In this document: piece after piece, positions 1-8,666 of the stretch | Layout: each line of letters begins with the position of its first letter | Position numbering within the stretch: position 1 is the first letter of the stretch | Source of the DNA: Kutzneria sp. 744 | GTDB lineage: Bacteria; Actinomycetota; Actinomycetes; Mycobacteriales; Pseudonocardiaceae | Direction of reading: 5' to 3' | DNA length: 51,614 nucleotides | Assembly: GCF_000568255.1 (NCBI RefSeq) | Contig: NZ_KK037166.1 | Coordinates: forward strand, 3,509,012-3,560,625 | Program-made: the position numbers and the translations under genes | The notes under the pieces: model-generated | Database searches by the model: none | Told to the model about the DNA's origin: nothing | What the model saw: only the letters and a program-made list of their open reading frames with translations

Positions 1-500
1 CAGCGCCCGTAGAGCAGGCGGGACATGACCTCGACCGGCATCTCCTCGATCTCGCCCGACTCGACCAGCGCCGACACCGAGGCGCGGATCACCCCGAAGC
101 TGTAGTGCTCCTCGGCCTCGCGCCAGCGGGCCCAGCCCATCACCACCGGGCCCTCGTGCACCACGATGCGCTGGAAGGCGGGGTCGAGGCAGACCCGCAC
201 GTAGGCCCGCAGGCCGGCCATGGCCGTCTCCCACGGGTGGCCGGGACCGCTGACGATCTCGCCGAGGCGGCGCATCGCCTTCGTCTCCACGATGTCGAAG
301 GCCGCCTCGAACAGCGCCTGCTTGCCGCTGAAGTGGTGGTAGAGCGCGCCCTTGGTGACGCGGGCGCGCTTGGCCACCTCGTCCAGCGAGGTGCCGGCGT
401 AGCCCCGTTTGGTGAACAGCTCCACGGCGCTGTCCACCAGGGCGTCCCTGGTGGATTCCGAGTACTCGAGCCGTCTCGACCGCGCTGTCGCCACGCTCAC
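1..500 (-). CDS. TetR family transcriptional regulator (C-terminus cut by window edge)
   Basis: Reads from a GTG at 500 and runs off the left edge, so about 166 residues are visible. The N-terminal TetR DNA-binding domain is clear: a helix ending in AVELFTKRGYAGTSLDEVA, then the recognition segment VTKGALYHHFSGKQALFEAAF. The visible C-terminal half (VCLDPAFQRIVVHEGPVVMGWARW) resembles TetR proteins that sense a small hydrophobic ligand, but the ligand cannot be read from sequence. It is divergent from the small gene at 590, and the 89 bp between them carry three related palindromes, so autoregulation and control of that gene are likely. Family membership is certain; target and ligand are inference. 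Confidence 0.93.
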   Translation of the reverse strand, partial: MSVATARSRRLEYSESTRDALVDSAVELFTKRGYAGTSLDEVAKRARVTKGALYHHFSGKQALFEAAFDIVETKAMRRLGEIVSGPGHPWETAMAGLRAYVRVCLDPAFQRIVVHEGPVVMGWARWREAEEHYSFGVIRASVSALVESGEIEEMPVEVMSRLLYGR

Positions 501-511
501 AACTGTATCCA

Positions 512-567
512 CATACCGCCGGTACGTACCCGTGGTATGGTCCTCGTGTCGGACATACCGCGAGTAT
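512..567. promoter_or_regulatory. Cluster of three TetR-type operators
   Basis: Three related 15-bp imperfect palindromes lie at 512-526 (CATACCGCCGGTACG), 525-539 (CGTACCCGTGGTATG) and 553-567 (CATACCGCGAGTATG). They share the pattern CATACC-n3-GGTATG. They fill the space between the divergent TetR gene (start 500) and the gene starting at 590, which is the usual place for an autoregulatory TetR operator. Binding is inferred. Confidence 0.7.
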
Positions 568-589
568 GCCGAAGACCGGAGGTACGACG

Positions 590-1030
590 ATGAGCTGGAA
601 CGACTACTACCGTCGCCGGGACGTCATCGACGCCGTACTGGCCAACCCCGGCACGATCGAGGAGGCCTTCACCCAGGTCCCCGACGCTGCCGCCGTGTTC
701 GCCGACACCGACGAGCTGCTGCTGGCGCTGGACCACAAGTGGACCCGCGCGCTGACCGCTCGGATCGGGCTGGCCCTGTCGGACGCCGAGGGCGACCGGG
801 TGGACGCCGTGTCCGCCGCGTGGCGCCGCGCCGTCGCCGAGAACCCCACTCTTAGGCGTTTGCTCGATGACAACGCCACCGGCGTGCTGGCCGATGCCAC
901 CGCCCGCGAGCACCGGATGCTCGCCCTGGCCGCCGGCCTGGCCGAGTTCACCGAGCCCAACGAGGTTCTCGAGCGTGTCGGCGGCGCCTTCGCCGCGTTG
1001 CTGCGCGGCCGGGTGCCCGCCGCCGCGTGA
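590..1030 (+). CDS. Conserved hypothetical protein, likely TetR target
   Basis: A 146-residue soluble, Ala/Leu-rich, mostly helical protein beginning MSWNDYYRRRDVIDAVLA. I do not recognise a named family with confidence. It has no signal peptide, membrane segment or metal motif. The start at ATG 590 is chosen over an in-frame ATG at 566 because GGAGGT at 578-583 sits six bases upstream, and 566 lies inside the third operator palindrome. It is divergent from the TetR regulator, which probably represses it, and ends 36 bp before lipA. Cotranscription with lipA is possible. Function unknown. Confidence 0.85.
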   Translation: MSWNDYYRRRDVIDAVLANPGTIEEAFTQVPDAAAVFADTDELLLALDHKWTRALTARIGLALSDAEGDRVDAVSAAWRRAVAENPTLRRLLDDNATGVLADATAREHRMLALAAGLAEFTEPNEVLERVGGAFAALLRGRVPAAA

Positions 1031-1066
1031 CCCCGGACACGCTGGGGCGAAGCGTAAGGTGAGCGT

Positions 1067-2074
1067 GTGACAGAGGTCGTCCCCGAGGGCCGCAAGCTGC
1101 TGCGACTGGAAGTGCGCAACAGCCAGACCCCCATCGAGAAGAAGCCGTCCTGGATCAAGACGAAGGCCCGCATGGGCCCCGAGTACCAGGAGCTCAAGGG
1201 GCTGGTCCGCCGCGAGGGCCTGCACACCGTGTGCGAGGAAGCCGGCTGTCCCAACATCTACGAGTGCTGGGAAGACCGTGAGGCCACGTTCCTCATCGGC
1301 GGCGACCAGTGCACCCGGCGCTGCGACTTCTGCCAGATCGACACCGGCAAGCCCGCCGAGTTCGACCGCGAGGAGCCGCGCCGCGTGGCGGAGTCCGTGC
1401 AGGCCATGGGCCTGCGCTACTCCACCGTCACCGGCGTCGCCCGCGACGACCTGCCCGACGGCGGGGCCTGGCTGTACGCCGAGACCGTGCGCCAGATCCA
1501 CGCCATGAACCCCGGCACCGGCGTCGAGCTGCTGATCCCCGACTTCAACGCCGAGCCGGACCAGCTGGCCGAGGTCTTCTCCTCCCGGCCGGAGGTGCTG
1601 GCCCACAACCTCGAGACCGTGCCGCGCATCTTCAAGCGCATCCGCCCGGCCTTCCGCTACGAGCGGTCGCTGGAGGTCATCACCATGGCCCGTGAGGCCG
1701 GCCTGGTGACCAAGTCCAACCTCATCCTCGGCATGGGCGAGACCCCCGAGGAGGTCACCGAGGCGCTGCACGACCTGCACGAGGCCGGCTGCGAGATCAT
1801 CACCATCACCCAGTACCTGCGCCCCAGCGTCCGGCACCACCCCATCGAGCGCTGGGTCAAGCCCGAGGAGTTCGTCGCCCACTCCGCCGACGCCGAGAAG
1901 ATGGGCTTCTCCGGCGTGATGGCCGGGCCGTTGGTCCGCTCCTCGTACCGGGCCGGCCGCCTCTACGCCCAGGCCGTGCACAAGCGTGGCGAGCAACTGC
2001 CCGCCAACCTCGAACACCTGCTCAAGGCCGGCACCGCCGCCCAGGAAGCCAGCTCCCTGCTGGCACCCCGCTGA
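1067..2074 (+). CDS. lipA: Lipoyl synthase
   Basis: Radical-SAM enzyme that inserts two sulfurs into octanoyl-E2/GcvH to make the lipoyl cofactor, working after LipB. It is 335 aa, a normal length. The auxiliary [4Fe-4S] cluster motif is seen as [12 protein letters not shown], and the SAM-cluster motif CxxxCxxC as CTRRCDFC. The C-terminal SSYRAGRLY carries the conserved RSSY serine. Starts at GTG 1067, with GAAGCGTAAGG upstream as a weak ribosome site. A strong terminator follows directly. Its product is needed by the pyruvate dehydrogenase complex whose E1 gene lies at 41587, though lipB is not in the window. Confidence 0.98.
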   Translation: MTEVVPEGRKLLRLEVRNSQTPIEKKPSWIKTKARMGPEYQELKGLVRREGLHTVCEEAGCPNIYECWEDREATFLIGGDQCTRRCDFCQIDTGKPAEFDREEPRRVAESVQAMGLRYSTVTGVARDDLPDGGAWLYAETVRQIHAMNPGTGVELLIPDFNAEPDQLAEVFSSRPEVLAHNLETVPRIFKRIRPAFRYERSLEVITMAREAGLVTKSNLILGMGETPEEVTEALHDLHEAGCEIITITQYLRPSVRHHPIERWVKPEEFVAHSADAEKMGFSGVMAGPLVRSSYRAGRLYAQAVHKRGEQLPANLEHLLKAGTAAQEASSLLAPR

Positions 2075-2088
2075 CAGACGTCCCGAAC

Positions 2089-2121
2089 GGCCCCCTCCAC
2101 ACGCGGAGGGGGCCCGTTTTT
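2089..2121 (+). terminator. Rho-independent terminator after lipA
   Basis: GGCCCCCTCC at 2089-2098 pairs perfectly with GGAGGGGGCC after a six-base loop. CGTTTTTG follows, giving a classical hairpin plus U-tract. Confidence 0.9.
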
Positions 2122-2171
2122 GTTGTGCCTTCGCCCGATCGGAGCAATGCGTTTCGATCGCGTCACATCAC

Positions 2172-2201
2172 TTGACAGAACACCACACAAATGGGGTTAA
2201 T
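2172..2201 (+). promoter_or_regulatory. Candidate promoter of the methyltransferase gene
   Basis: A perfect -35 TTGACA (2172-2177) is followed after 17-18 bases by GGTTAAT (2195-2201) as the -10. It lies between the lipA terminator and the ATG at 2253, in locally AT-richer DNA. Confidence 0.5.
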
Positions 2202-2252
2202 TGCCGTTCGCGGTGCGGACGCTTATCCGAATTGAACAGCGGAGGGCAGCGG

Positions 2253-3122
2253 ATGGACTCGACCACGATGCAGGAACTGCTGCACAACTGGGTCGTCGTC
2301 CTCCTTCTCGTTCTGCTGGTGCTGCTGGCCGCGACCGCGACCGCACTGGCGTTCGTCCAGGGTCGAGAGGTTCAGCTCTGGCCCCCGAAATTCGGCGGCC
2401 GGCCGGCACAGAAGGCAAAATCGGGGTCGGGCAAGAAGGACGACGGGAAGCGGGCCGGCTATCATGAGTTCACCGTGGCCGACGCCCGCGACTTCTATGC
2501 GAAGATCGCCCCGAACTACGACCAGCGCAATTCCGGCGGGTTCCTGCGCACCCAGCTCAAGGTGGTCGCCCTCATCCGGAGCCAGTGGACCCGGGGTCGA
2601 CAGCTGCACGTGCTCGACCTCGGCGGCGGAACAGGCAAGCTCGTGGCCATCCCGTTCTTCGACGAGGAGGACATCAGGTGGACCTACGTCGACAATTGCC
2701 CGAGCATGGCCGCGTTGTTCCAGGATAACCTGGAGGGCAGTCGTCTTGAGGGCACCGCCGAGGTCCGCCTGTGGAGCGTCGCCACCGCCTGCGATCGCCT
2801 TTCCGCCGCCGCGTTCGACGTGATCATCCTTTCCTTCACGCTTTCCTCCATGACCGAATGGCCCGACTTCGTCAAGTTGCGACGACTGCTCAGACCTGAC
2901 GGCGTGGTCATCGTCTCCGACGCCGCCCATCACGGCGTCGAGAATCCACTCTATGAGGTGCCGGTCGACAAGACAGTTTACGCCCTGAAGATCAGGACCT
3001 TCTCCGTCGCCGAGCTCACCACCCGAGCCAAAAGCGCAGGTTTCGCCGTCGAGCTGCTCGACCACGTCGGCGTTGGCAACACCGACTATTCATTCGTCGT
3101 GAAACTGCGTAACCCGCGGTAG
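2253..3122 (+). CDS. Membrane-anchored class I SAM methyltransferase
   Basis: A 289-aa protein. The ATG at 2253 is preceded by GGAGGG (2241-2246). Residues about 13-35 (NWVVVLLLVLLVLLAATA) form one hydrophobic helix with few charges before it, and a Lys/Gly-rich linker follows. The rest is a class I methyltransferase: motif I VLDLGGGTGKL, a 'YVD' acidic end of strand 2, VIILSFTLSSM as motif IV region and GVVIVSDAAHH. The PNYDQRN segment before motif I resembles ubiquinone/menaquinone-type methyltransferases. A membrane anchor would suit a lipid or quinone substrate, but the substrate is unknown. Its 3' end overlaps the convergent hydrolase gene by 37 bp. Confidence 0.88.
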   Translation: MDSTTMQELLHNWVVVLLLVLLVLLAATATALAFVQGREVQLWPPKFGGRPAQKAKSGSGKKDDGKRAGYHEFTVADARDFYAKIAPNYDQRNSGGFLRTQLKVVALIRSQWTRGRQLHVLDLGGGTGKLVAIPFFDEEDIRWTYVDNCPSMAALFQDNLEGSRLEGTAEVRLWSVATACDRLSAAAFDVIILSFTLSSMTEWPDFVKLRRLLRPDGVVIVSDAAHHGVENPLYEVPVDKTVYALKIRTFSVAELTTRAKSAGFAVELLDHVGVGNTDYSFVVKLRNPR

Positions 3123-4285
3123 CCGGTGAACGAGCCGAAGGGGAACTCCACGGTGACGGCGTTGCCGTGGGCGCGAAGCCTGATGTCGGGGTCGTCGGCC
3201 GAGACGTAGGTGGCTTCATCCAGCGGCCGGAGGTGATGGGGCTTGCGCCCGAAGGTCGCCGTGCCGTCGGCCGAGATGGTGACGGCGCTGTCCTGGTCGC
3301 GATACGTGCCCACGAGCTCGGCCGGCACGGGGCCGGGAACCGGCACGACGGGTTCGGGCCGGGAAAGATGGGTCTCGACGAGGCGGCGGGTGAGGGCGTG
3401 GACATCGAGGCCCTCGCGGTTGCCGAGCACGATGAAGCCCAGTTGCTCGCCGGGAAACCTGAGGTAGTGGCTGACAAAGCCGTCGATGGAGCCGGTGTGG
3501 CCGGCGAACTCGACACCCCGATAGGCGCCGACGGACCAGCCGAGACCGTAGCCCTCGGTCCGGCCCGAAGACAGCGTGACCGGCATCCATGCGGCACGGT
3601 CGTCCTCGCGCAGCAGGAATCGGTCGAAGCGGATCAGGTCCTCAAGGGTGCTGACCATGCCACCCGCGGCTCCGGCGACGGTGACGCTCGGCATGCGAGT
3701 GGCGCCGCCGGACTCGGAGTAGCCACGGGCCCGGCGCGGGATGACGGCGTCGTCGGCGAGCACGCGGGTGTCGATCATCCCGGCGGGCCGCAGCACCTGC
3801 TCGGCGACGGCCTCGGCGAACGAACCGCCCGTGACCGCCTCGACGATCTGCCCCAACAGCCAGTAGCCGGTGTTGCTGTAGGAGAACCGGGATCCGGGGG
3901 CGAAGTCCAGGGGCAGATCGGCGAAGGCGGCGAGGATCTCCCCGGGCGTCTGCGGGAGATAGCTCCGGGCGTGAAAGCCGGGCACCTCAAGGAACTCCGG
4001 GATGCCCGAGGTGTGAGTCAGCAGCTGCCGGACCGTGACGTCCCGGCCCGCGGCCGGGTAGTTCGGGAGGTACGCGCCGATGGTCGTGTCGAGATCGATC
4101 AAGCCCCGCACGGTCAGCGCGGTGAACGGCTTGGTCACGGAAGCCAGCGCGAACACGGTGTCGGGGGCGACGGGTTGGCGCCATTCCAGGTCGGCGAAGC
4201 CCGTGCACTCCTGGTGGATCATCTCCCCGGCACGGATGACGGCGACGGCGGTTCCGGGGCTAGCCGACGGGGCTGAGGGTGACAC
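3086..4285 (-). CDS. Serine beta-lactamase-like hydrolase (class C / DD-peptidase fold)
   Basis: A 399-aa protein with the family's catalytic triad motifs: SVTK (Ser49, Lys52), YSN (about 136-138) and HTG in AGHTGSIDGF. It probably acts as an esterase or D-aminopeptidase-type hydrolase rather than a resistance enzyme. No signal peptide is seen, so it is likely cytoplasmic. A C-terminal lipocalin-like beta domain appears from about residue 300 (VPAELVGTYRDQDSAVTISA). The segment between SVTKPFTAL and GLIDLD looks about six residues shorter than usual for the helix after the nucleophile. The GTG start at 4285 lies inside the end of the upstream reductase gene (26-bp overlap), suggesting translational coupling. 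Confidence 0.88.
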   Translation of the reverse strand: MSPSAPSASPGTAVAVIRAGEMIHQECTGFADLEWRQPVAPDTVFALASVTKPFTALTVRGLIDLDTTIGAYLPNYPAAGRDVTVRQLLTHTSGIPEFLEVPGFHARSYLPQTPGEILAAFADLPLDFAPGSRFSYSNTGYWLLGQIVEAVTGGSFAEAVAEQVLRPAGMIDTRVLADDAVIPRRARGYSESGGATRMPSVTVAGAAGGMVSTLEDLIRFDRFLLREDDRAAWMPVTLSSGRTEGYGLGWSVGAYRGVEFAGHTGSIDGFVSHYLRFPGEQLGFIVLGNREGLDVHALTRRLVETHLSRPEPVVPVPGPVPAELVGTYRDQDSAVTISADGTATFGRKPHHLRPLDEATYVSADDPDIRLRAHGNAVTVEFPFGSFTGYRGLRSFTTNE

Positions 4286-5294
4286 CGTCCAACTCTGCCA
4301 CGAAGTCGGGGCCGAAGGCGGAGGACGGGGTGTGGGAGCCGGGCTGGGCGTCGCCGGCGATCAGCTTCAACCCGGCGCGCAGCGCGGAGTCGGCGGTGAG
4401 CAGGTAGGGGTTGGGGCCGGTGAGGGTCATGGACAGCTGACGGCCGGCGGCGTTGCGGACCTGGCCCCACACCTCGCAGCGGCTGCCGGCGCGGGTGCGC
4501 TCGGAGGGACCGGGGATGAAGCCGGCCAGGCGCTTGGCGAACTCCCTGGTGGCGGTGGAGCGGAACATGGGGGCGAGCAGGGTCTGGGCCTTGCCGGCGA
4601 ACTCGGGGACCACGGTGTAGGTGGTGATGGTGGGAATGCCGGTGGACCGGAAGGCGGTGCTGAGATCGCCCCACGGGACGGAACCCACACGGCGGGGACG
4701 TGAGGCGAACTCGGCGACCCGGGAGCGGTGGCCGACTGGGACTGTGACGAGGGCGCCGTCGACGCGGGCGCGGCCGCCGGTGGTGATGCCCTCGACGGTG
4801 GTCTTCATGGTGCCGGGGCTCATGCCGCCGCCGGCCAGGAAGGCGAGCTCCAGCTCGACGGCGTCGGGCAGCTCCCGGGCCAGGATGGCGGCGACGCCGT
4901 CGGTGGGCACGACGTCGAAGCCGGCGCCGGGCAGCAGCACCACGCCGGCGCGCTTGGCCTCGCCGTCACGGGTGAAGATGCGCTCGAAAACGTCGATCTC
5001 GCCGGTGATGTCGACGTAGTGGGTGCCGGTGGCCAGGCAGGCGTCGACCATGGGCTCGGACGTCACGGAGAACGGCCCGGCGCAGTGCACGACGGCGTCG
5101 ATGTCGCCGAGGGCCTCACACAGCCGGTCCTGGTCGTCGAGGGGGACGACCCGGTGTTCCAGCCCGAACTCACGGGCGAGGGGTTCCAGCTTCTCGGCCG
5201 AGCGCCCGGCCAGCACGGGGCGTTCGCCGCGCTGCCCCGCGAGCTGGGCGATGAGCCGGCCGGTGTAGCCGTTGGCGCCGTAGACCATCAACAT
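4260..5294 (-). CDS. Saccharopine dehydrogenase-like NAD(P)-binding reductase
   Basis: A 344-aa protein that starts directly with a Rossmann fold: MLMVYGANGYTGRLIAQ carries the GxxGxxG nucleotide motif. PFSVTSEPMVDACLATGTHYVDITGE is the signature of the saccharopine dehydrogenase / trans-acting enoyl reductase superfamily. The proteins of this family with known roles act in lysine metabolism or mycobacterial phenolic-lipid synthesis, but the substrate here is unknown. I chose ATG 5294 because it puts the first beta strand at the N-terminus, although the ribosome site is weak. It probably forms a two-gene operon with the beta-lactamase-like gene, which overlaps its stop. Confidence 0.88.
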   Translation of the reverse strand: MLMVYGANGYTGRLIAQLAGQRGERPVLAGRSAEKLEPLAREFGLEHRVVPLDDQDRLCEALGDIDAVVHCAGPFSVTSEPMVDACLATGTHYVDITGEIDVFERIFTRDGEAKRAGVVLLPGAGFDVVPTDGVAAILARELPDAVELELAFLAGGGMSPGTMKTTVEGITTGGRARVDGALVTVPVGHRSRVAEFASRPRRVGSVPWGDLSTAFRSTGIPTITTYTVVPEFAGKAQTLLAPMFRSTATREFAKRLAGFIPGPSERTRAGSRCEVWGQVRNAAGRQLSMTLTGPNPYLLTADSALRAGLKLIAGDAQPGSHTPSSAFGPDFVAELDGVTLSPVG

Positions 5295-5423
5295 GGCCCT
5301 GAGTATGCCGAGCCGGAGCCGCCGTTGCTGCTCCCACCTCAACAACGGCGGCCCGCGTCTCGATTCTGCTCACGCGGGCGCGCGCTCACCAGGCGCGATG
5401 GGGCAGGGCGGAGAGGAGATCGG

Positions 5424-6233
5424 TCAGTCCTTGGGGCCGAACCACCCGGTCATCCGCTCGGGATCGAGCACGGCGTTGCGGCGCAAGGACAACGGTGGGT
5501 GACTCAGCGCGCCCCACACCCGCACCAGCGGGTTGCGCGAGCGCCACTTGGTGAAGGCGTCCATGGCGGCGACACCGGAGCGCTGCCCGGCGCAGCGGGA
5601 GGCGATCCGGTCGCACTCCAGCTCACGCGTCCACGTGTACGTCACGGCCAGCGTGAGGGCGATGCACGCGACGACGGCGGCGACCGGCCAGGGCAGGACC
5701 CACAGTGACAAGGCCGACAGAGTGAGCAGGTACACGGCGACGACGGTCTGCCGCAGGGTGTCGTGCCGGGCCAGGTGCGCCAGCTCGTGGGCGACGACAA
5801 AGGTGGTGGCCAGCGGGATGCGGTCGAGCATCGAGTCGTTCAGCAGCACGACACCGTGCCGCCCGGCGCGATAGGACCGGCCGACGGCCCGCGAGCCGAC
5901 GCGGACCCGGACGTCGGGGATCCCGGCAAGCGCTATCCCGGCGGCCAGCTGGGGCGCCAGCAGCGCCGGCCGTAACCGGGTGCGGCGTTGCAGCTGGCGT
6001 AACCGGGCGACACGAACGAGGACGGCGGCGGCAAGCACGGCCATCGGGACGTCGACGACATATCCCAGCACCCGCAAGGCGTCCTCGCCCGCGAGCAGCA
6101 CCAGCACCAGCGCGGCCGCCAGGTAGCCGCCACCGGCCGCGACCAGCCACCGGACGAGGTCTCGGTCCCTGGGCAGCACGGAGCCGACCACCTGTTCGTC
6201 AGCCGGAACCGGCTGCCCCTCCACCGAAGACAC
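5424..6233 (-). CDS. Integral-membrane M48-type zinc metallopeptidase
   Basis: A protein of about 269 aa (GTG 6233 as start). HELAHLARHD contains the zinc-binding HExxH motif, and ELECDRIAS downstream provides the Glu (ExxxD) third ligand of M48 peptidases. Hydrophobic segments flank the motif: WLVAAGGGYLAAALVLVLLA and VDVPMAVLAAAVLVRVA near the N-terminus, and VAVYLLTLSALSLWVLPW and VAAVVACIALTLAV after HExxH. This matches the HtpX/Ste24 layout with a cytosol-facing active site. A role in membrane-protein quality control or signal-peptide processing is family inference. It stands alone, 129 bp beyond the reductase start. The start codon is uncertain. Confidence 0.85.
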   Translation of the reverse strand: MSSVEGQPVPADEQVVGSVLPRDRDLVRWLVAAGGGYLAAALVLVLLAGEDALRVLGYVVDVPMAVLAAAVLVRVARLRQLQRRTRLRPALLAPQLAAGIALAGIPDVRVRVGSRAVGRSYRAGRHGVVLLNDSMLDRIPLATTFVVAHELAHLARHDTLRQTVVAVYLLTLSALSLWVLPWPVAAVVACIALTLAVTYTWTRELECDRIASRCAGQRSGVAAMDAFTKWRSRNPLVRVWGALSHPPLSLRRNAVLDPERMTGWFGPKD

Positions 6234-6313
6234 GTGCGCAGCGTACTTCCGTTCGGTCCACAGCGGACCTCCGACGACAGACGTTATGAAGTCGATTCGC
6301 GACGGAGCGTGAA

Positions 6314-8617
6314 CTATGCGCCACGACCACACAAAACCGACACGGACAGCTCCGGGCTGGCGGTGATCTCCGCCTCGCCGAAGCGGTCCGGCACCCACCC
6401 GCCCCGGCCGTACAACACCGTCTGGTCGCCGTGGTGCGGCGAGGACGGGTCGGACGACTCAGAATAGGTGAGCAGGGTACGGGCCTTGGGCCCGTCCCGC
6501 GTCAGGCGCACGGCCATCACGAAGCTGGAACCCATGGTCACAGCGCCGAATCGGCCGTCGCTGCCCAGCAGCCCGGAGTCGGTGGCCGCGGTGATGTCAT
6601 AACAGCCCTCCACGTTTCCGCACCCCGGCACCGGCAGCTCGCCGCCGCCGACCGTGGTGTACTGGGCCGCCGAGAGCGGCGCGTCGACCGGGACATGCAA
6701 CTGTGCCAAGCGAAGCACCGCGTCGGCAAGCGCTTGCCGCACACCGGGGCTGTCCGTGTCGAGGGTGTTCGGCGTCGAGACGGGACGGCTCGGGTCGAAC
6801 GGAACGGACCACACCTCCGGCACCCGGGCCGCACGCAGCCAGAACTCGCGCCACAGCACGGCTCCGCGGTCGCCGACCGAGTTCCGGCCGCTCCACGCGG
6901 CCAACGCCGAGCAGCCCGCGCTCACGTCCACCTCCCGGCCGTCGCCCGACATGAGCAAGGGATCGTGCCGGCACATCGTCACCGCGGCGTCACGGGCCCG
7001 CTCGGCGCTCCAATTCCGTTCTGCCGTCAGCAACTCATCCATGTTCGCCAGTGTGAACCCGGTCCCGATCCGATCCTGGATCTGTTCCAGTCCGAGCTGC
7101 GTGCGCGGAAGTCGTTTGGTCCCGACCGGTCCGTAGATCGCCGGCAGGGACGTGATCGGCGCGGCCGGGTTGGTGAGCCACGAACTGTCGTTGCTGTTGG
7201 TGACGAAGTCGGCACGGCTGAGCGTGGGATACCGGCTCGGGCCGAAGATGCCGGGCACGACGGCGTCCGGATCGCTGCCCCATGCACAGTCCGAAGTGGA
7301 CCCGTCCAGCTCGATCTCGGTGGGGTACAGCGCTTTCGCCTCGGGCGTGTCGACGCAGCGGGCGGCCTGCTCGTCGGTGACGTGCGGAACCGCCGAGGCG
7401 TCGGCGAAGTAGGCGACACCGGTGGCGTCGGCGGCGATCGTGTTCACGAAAGGCACGCCCTGATACCGGTTCTGCGTCTCGCGCAGCTCGGCGACACTGT
7501 CGTCCTGGTCCAGCGACACCCACTCGTTGAAGGCCCGCCCGTTGTCGGCGCTGGCCCCACGCACGGCGACGGCGTGTGTCGCGGTCCAGCCGTCGGCCAG
7601 GACCGGCCCGTAACGCGACCTGTAAACCTTTGTGGTGACCGAGGATTCCGGCCCGGTCGGCACGGTGATATCCGTCTCGGTCATCCGCTCCGGCCGGCCG
7701 TCGACCAGGTAGCTGGTCGGGTCGCCGGGCACGAGATGCAGTTCGTACAGGGTGAATCGCTGCGCGGTGGACACGGTGTGCGTCCACGCCAGGTGCTGTG
7801 TGTGTCCGATCACGACAAACGGCGTGCCGTAGATGCTGGCGCCGCTGACGTCCATCACGCCGGGCACGGTCAGCTGCACCTGGTACATGCGATCCCCGCC
7901 CAGCCAAGGGAAGTGCGGGTTGGCCAGCAGGGCCGCGCCGTCGCCGCCGACAACACCGTGGGCTCCGATGGCCCCCCCGTTGCTGCCTTCCTCACCGGAG
8001 CGCGGATGGGGAATTGCCGCCCCGGTGGACCCGGCCGGCTTGGCGTCGGCGATGGCTCGCTGGAATTCGTGCAGGCCGCCGAACTGGCTGAACAGAAAGC
8101 CCATCTGCGTGATGTCGTCGGACGTGACCGGCCGCACCCACCGCGCCCCATGACAGGGCGCGGCGGCTTCGGCCACGTATCGATTGACTCCGGCCACGTA
8201 GCCGTCGATCAGCCGGCGGGTCTGGGCGTCCAGGCCCAACGGGGCGGGTTGGTCCATGACGCGGCGCAGGAAACCGTTGTTCAGCACGGAACGGACGAAC
8301 GTGTCGCTGGCCAGGTTGGTCAGCGGGCCGTAACTGAGATCACCGGCGTCGGCGTTCGGGCCGAACCAGCGGGACCGGTCCCCGTTGGCCGTCATCATGA
8401 TCTCTTCCAGCGCGCACAGATTGTCCTGCGCGAAGGCATATCCGTAGCCGTAGCCGGCGGAACCGATGTCCCGGGCCAGGATGTGGGGGATGCCGTGTTC
8501 GGTGCGGCGCACCGAGGCCGAGTAGATCGTCGCCGCTTGCCCCGTGCCGACGGCCGCGGCGGGCGCCGCGAGACCGAGCACGAGGCTTGCGGCGAGCACC
8601 AGGCGGAGCACTCGCAT
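6314..8617 (-). CDS. Secreted penicillin acylase / N-acyl-homoserine lactone acylase family protein
   Basis: A 767-aa Ntn hydrolase precursor. MRVLRLVLAASLVLGLAAPA is a signal peptide. A short alpha domain follows (RRTEHGIPHILARDIGSAGYG, AFAQDNLCALEE). The autoprocessing junction is GSNGGAIG near residue 211, where Ser of GSN becomes the N-terminal nucleophile of the beta subunit, as in aculeacin A acylase and PvdQ. HFPWLGGDRMYQVQLTVPG downstream is the conserved substrate-pocket strand. Substrates of relatives are acyl-homoserine lactones, echinocandins and penicillins; which applies here cannot be told. GAGAGG seven bases before ATG 8617 supports the start. It may be cotranscribed with the small membrane protein upstream (49 bp gap). 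Confidence 0.93.
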   Translation of the reverse strand: MRVLRLVLAASLVLGLAAPAAAVGTGQAATIYSASVRRTEHGIPHILARDIGSAGYGYGYAFAQDNLCALEEIMMTANGDRSRWFGPNADAGDLSYGPLTNLASDTFVRSVLNNGFLRRVMDQPAPLGLDAQTRRLIDGYVAGVNRYVAEAAAPCHGARWVRPVTSDDITQMGFLFSQFGGLHEFQRAIADAKPAGSTGAAIPHPRSGEEGSNGGAIGAHGVVGGDGAALLANPHFPWLGGDRMYQVQLTVPGVMDVSGASIYGTPFVVIGHTQHLAWTHTVSTAQRFTLYELHLVPGDPTSYLVDGRPERMTETDITVPTGPESSVTTKVYRSRYGPVLADGWTATHAVAVRGASADNGRAFNEWVSLDQDDSVAELRETQNRYQGVPFVNTIAADATGVAYFADASAVPHVTDEQAARCVDTPEAKALYPTEIELDGSTSDCAWGSDPDAVVPGIFGPSRYPTLSRADFVTNSNDSSWLTNPAAPITSLPAIYGPVGTKRLPRTQLGLEQIQDRIGTGFTLANMDELLTAERNWSAERARDAAVTMCRHDPLLMSGDGREVDVSAGCSALAAWSGRNSVGDRGAVLWREFWLRAARVPEVWSVPFDPSRPVSTPNTLDTDSPGVRQALADAVLRLAQLHVPVDAPLSAAQYTTVGGGELPVPGCGNVEGCYDITAATDSGLLGSDGRFGAVTMGSSFVMAVRLTRDGPKARTLLTYSESSDPSSPHHGDQTVLYGRGGWVPDRFGEAEITASPELSVSVLCGRGA

Positions 8618-8666
8618 CGCGGAACCTCTCGACGTCACTCGGTCACCGAGAGTACCAGTGCGTGTG

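Noticed and set aside
497-2017. Long open frame antisense to lipA (506 aa)
   Set aside because: Shadow of high-GC coding bias; lipA on the other strand is certain.
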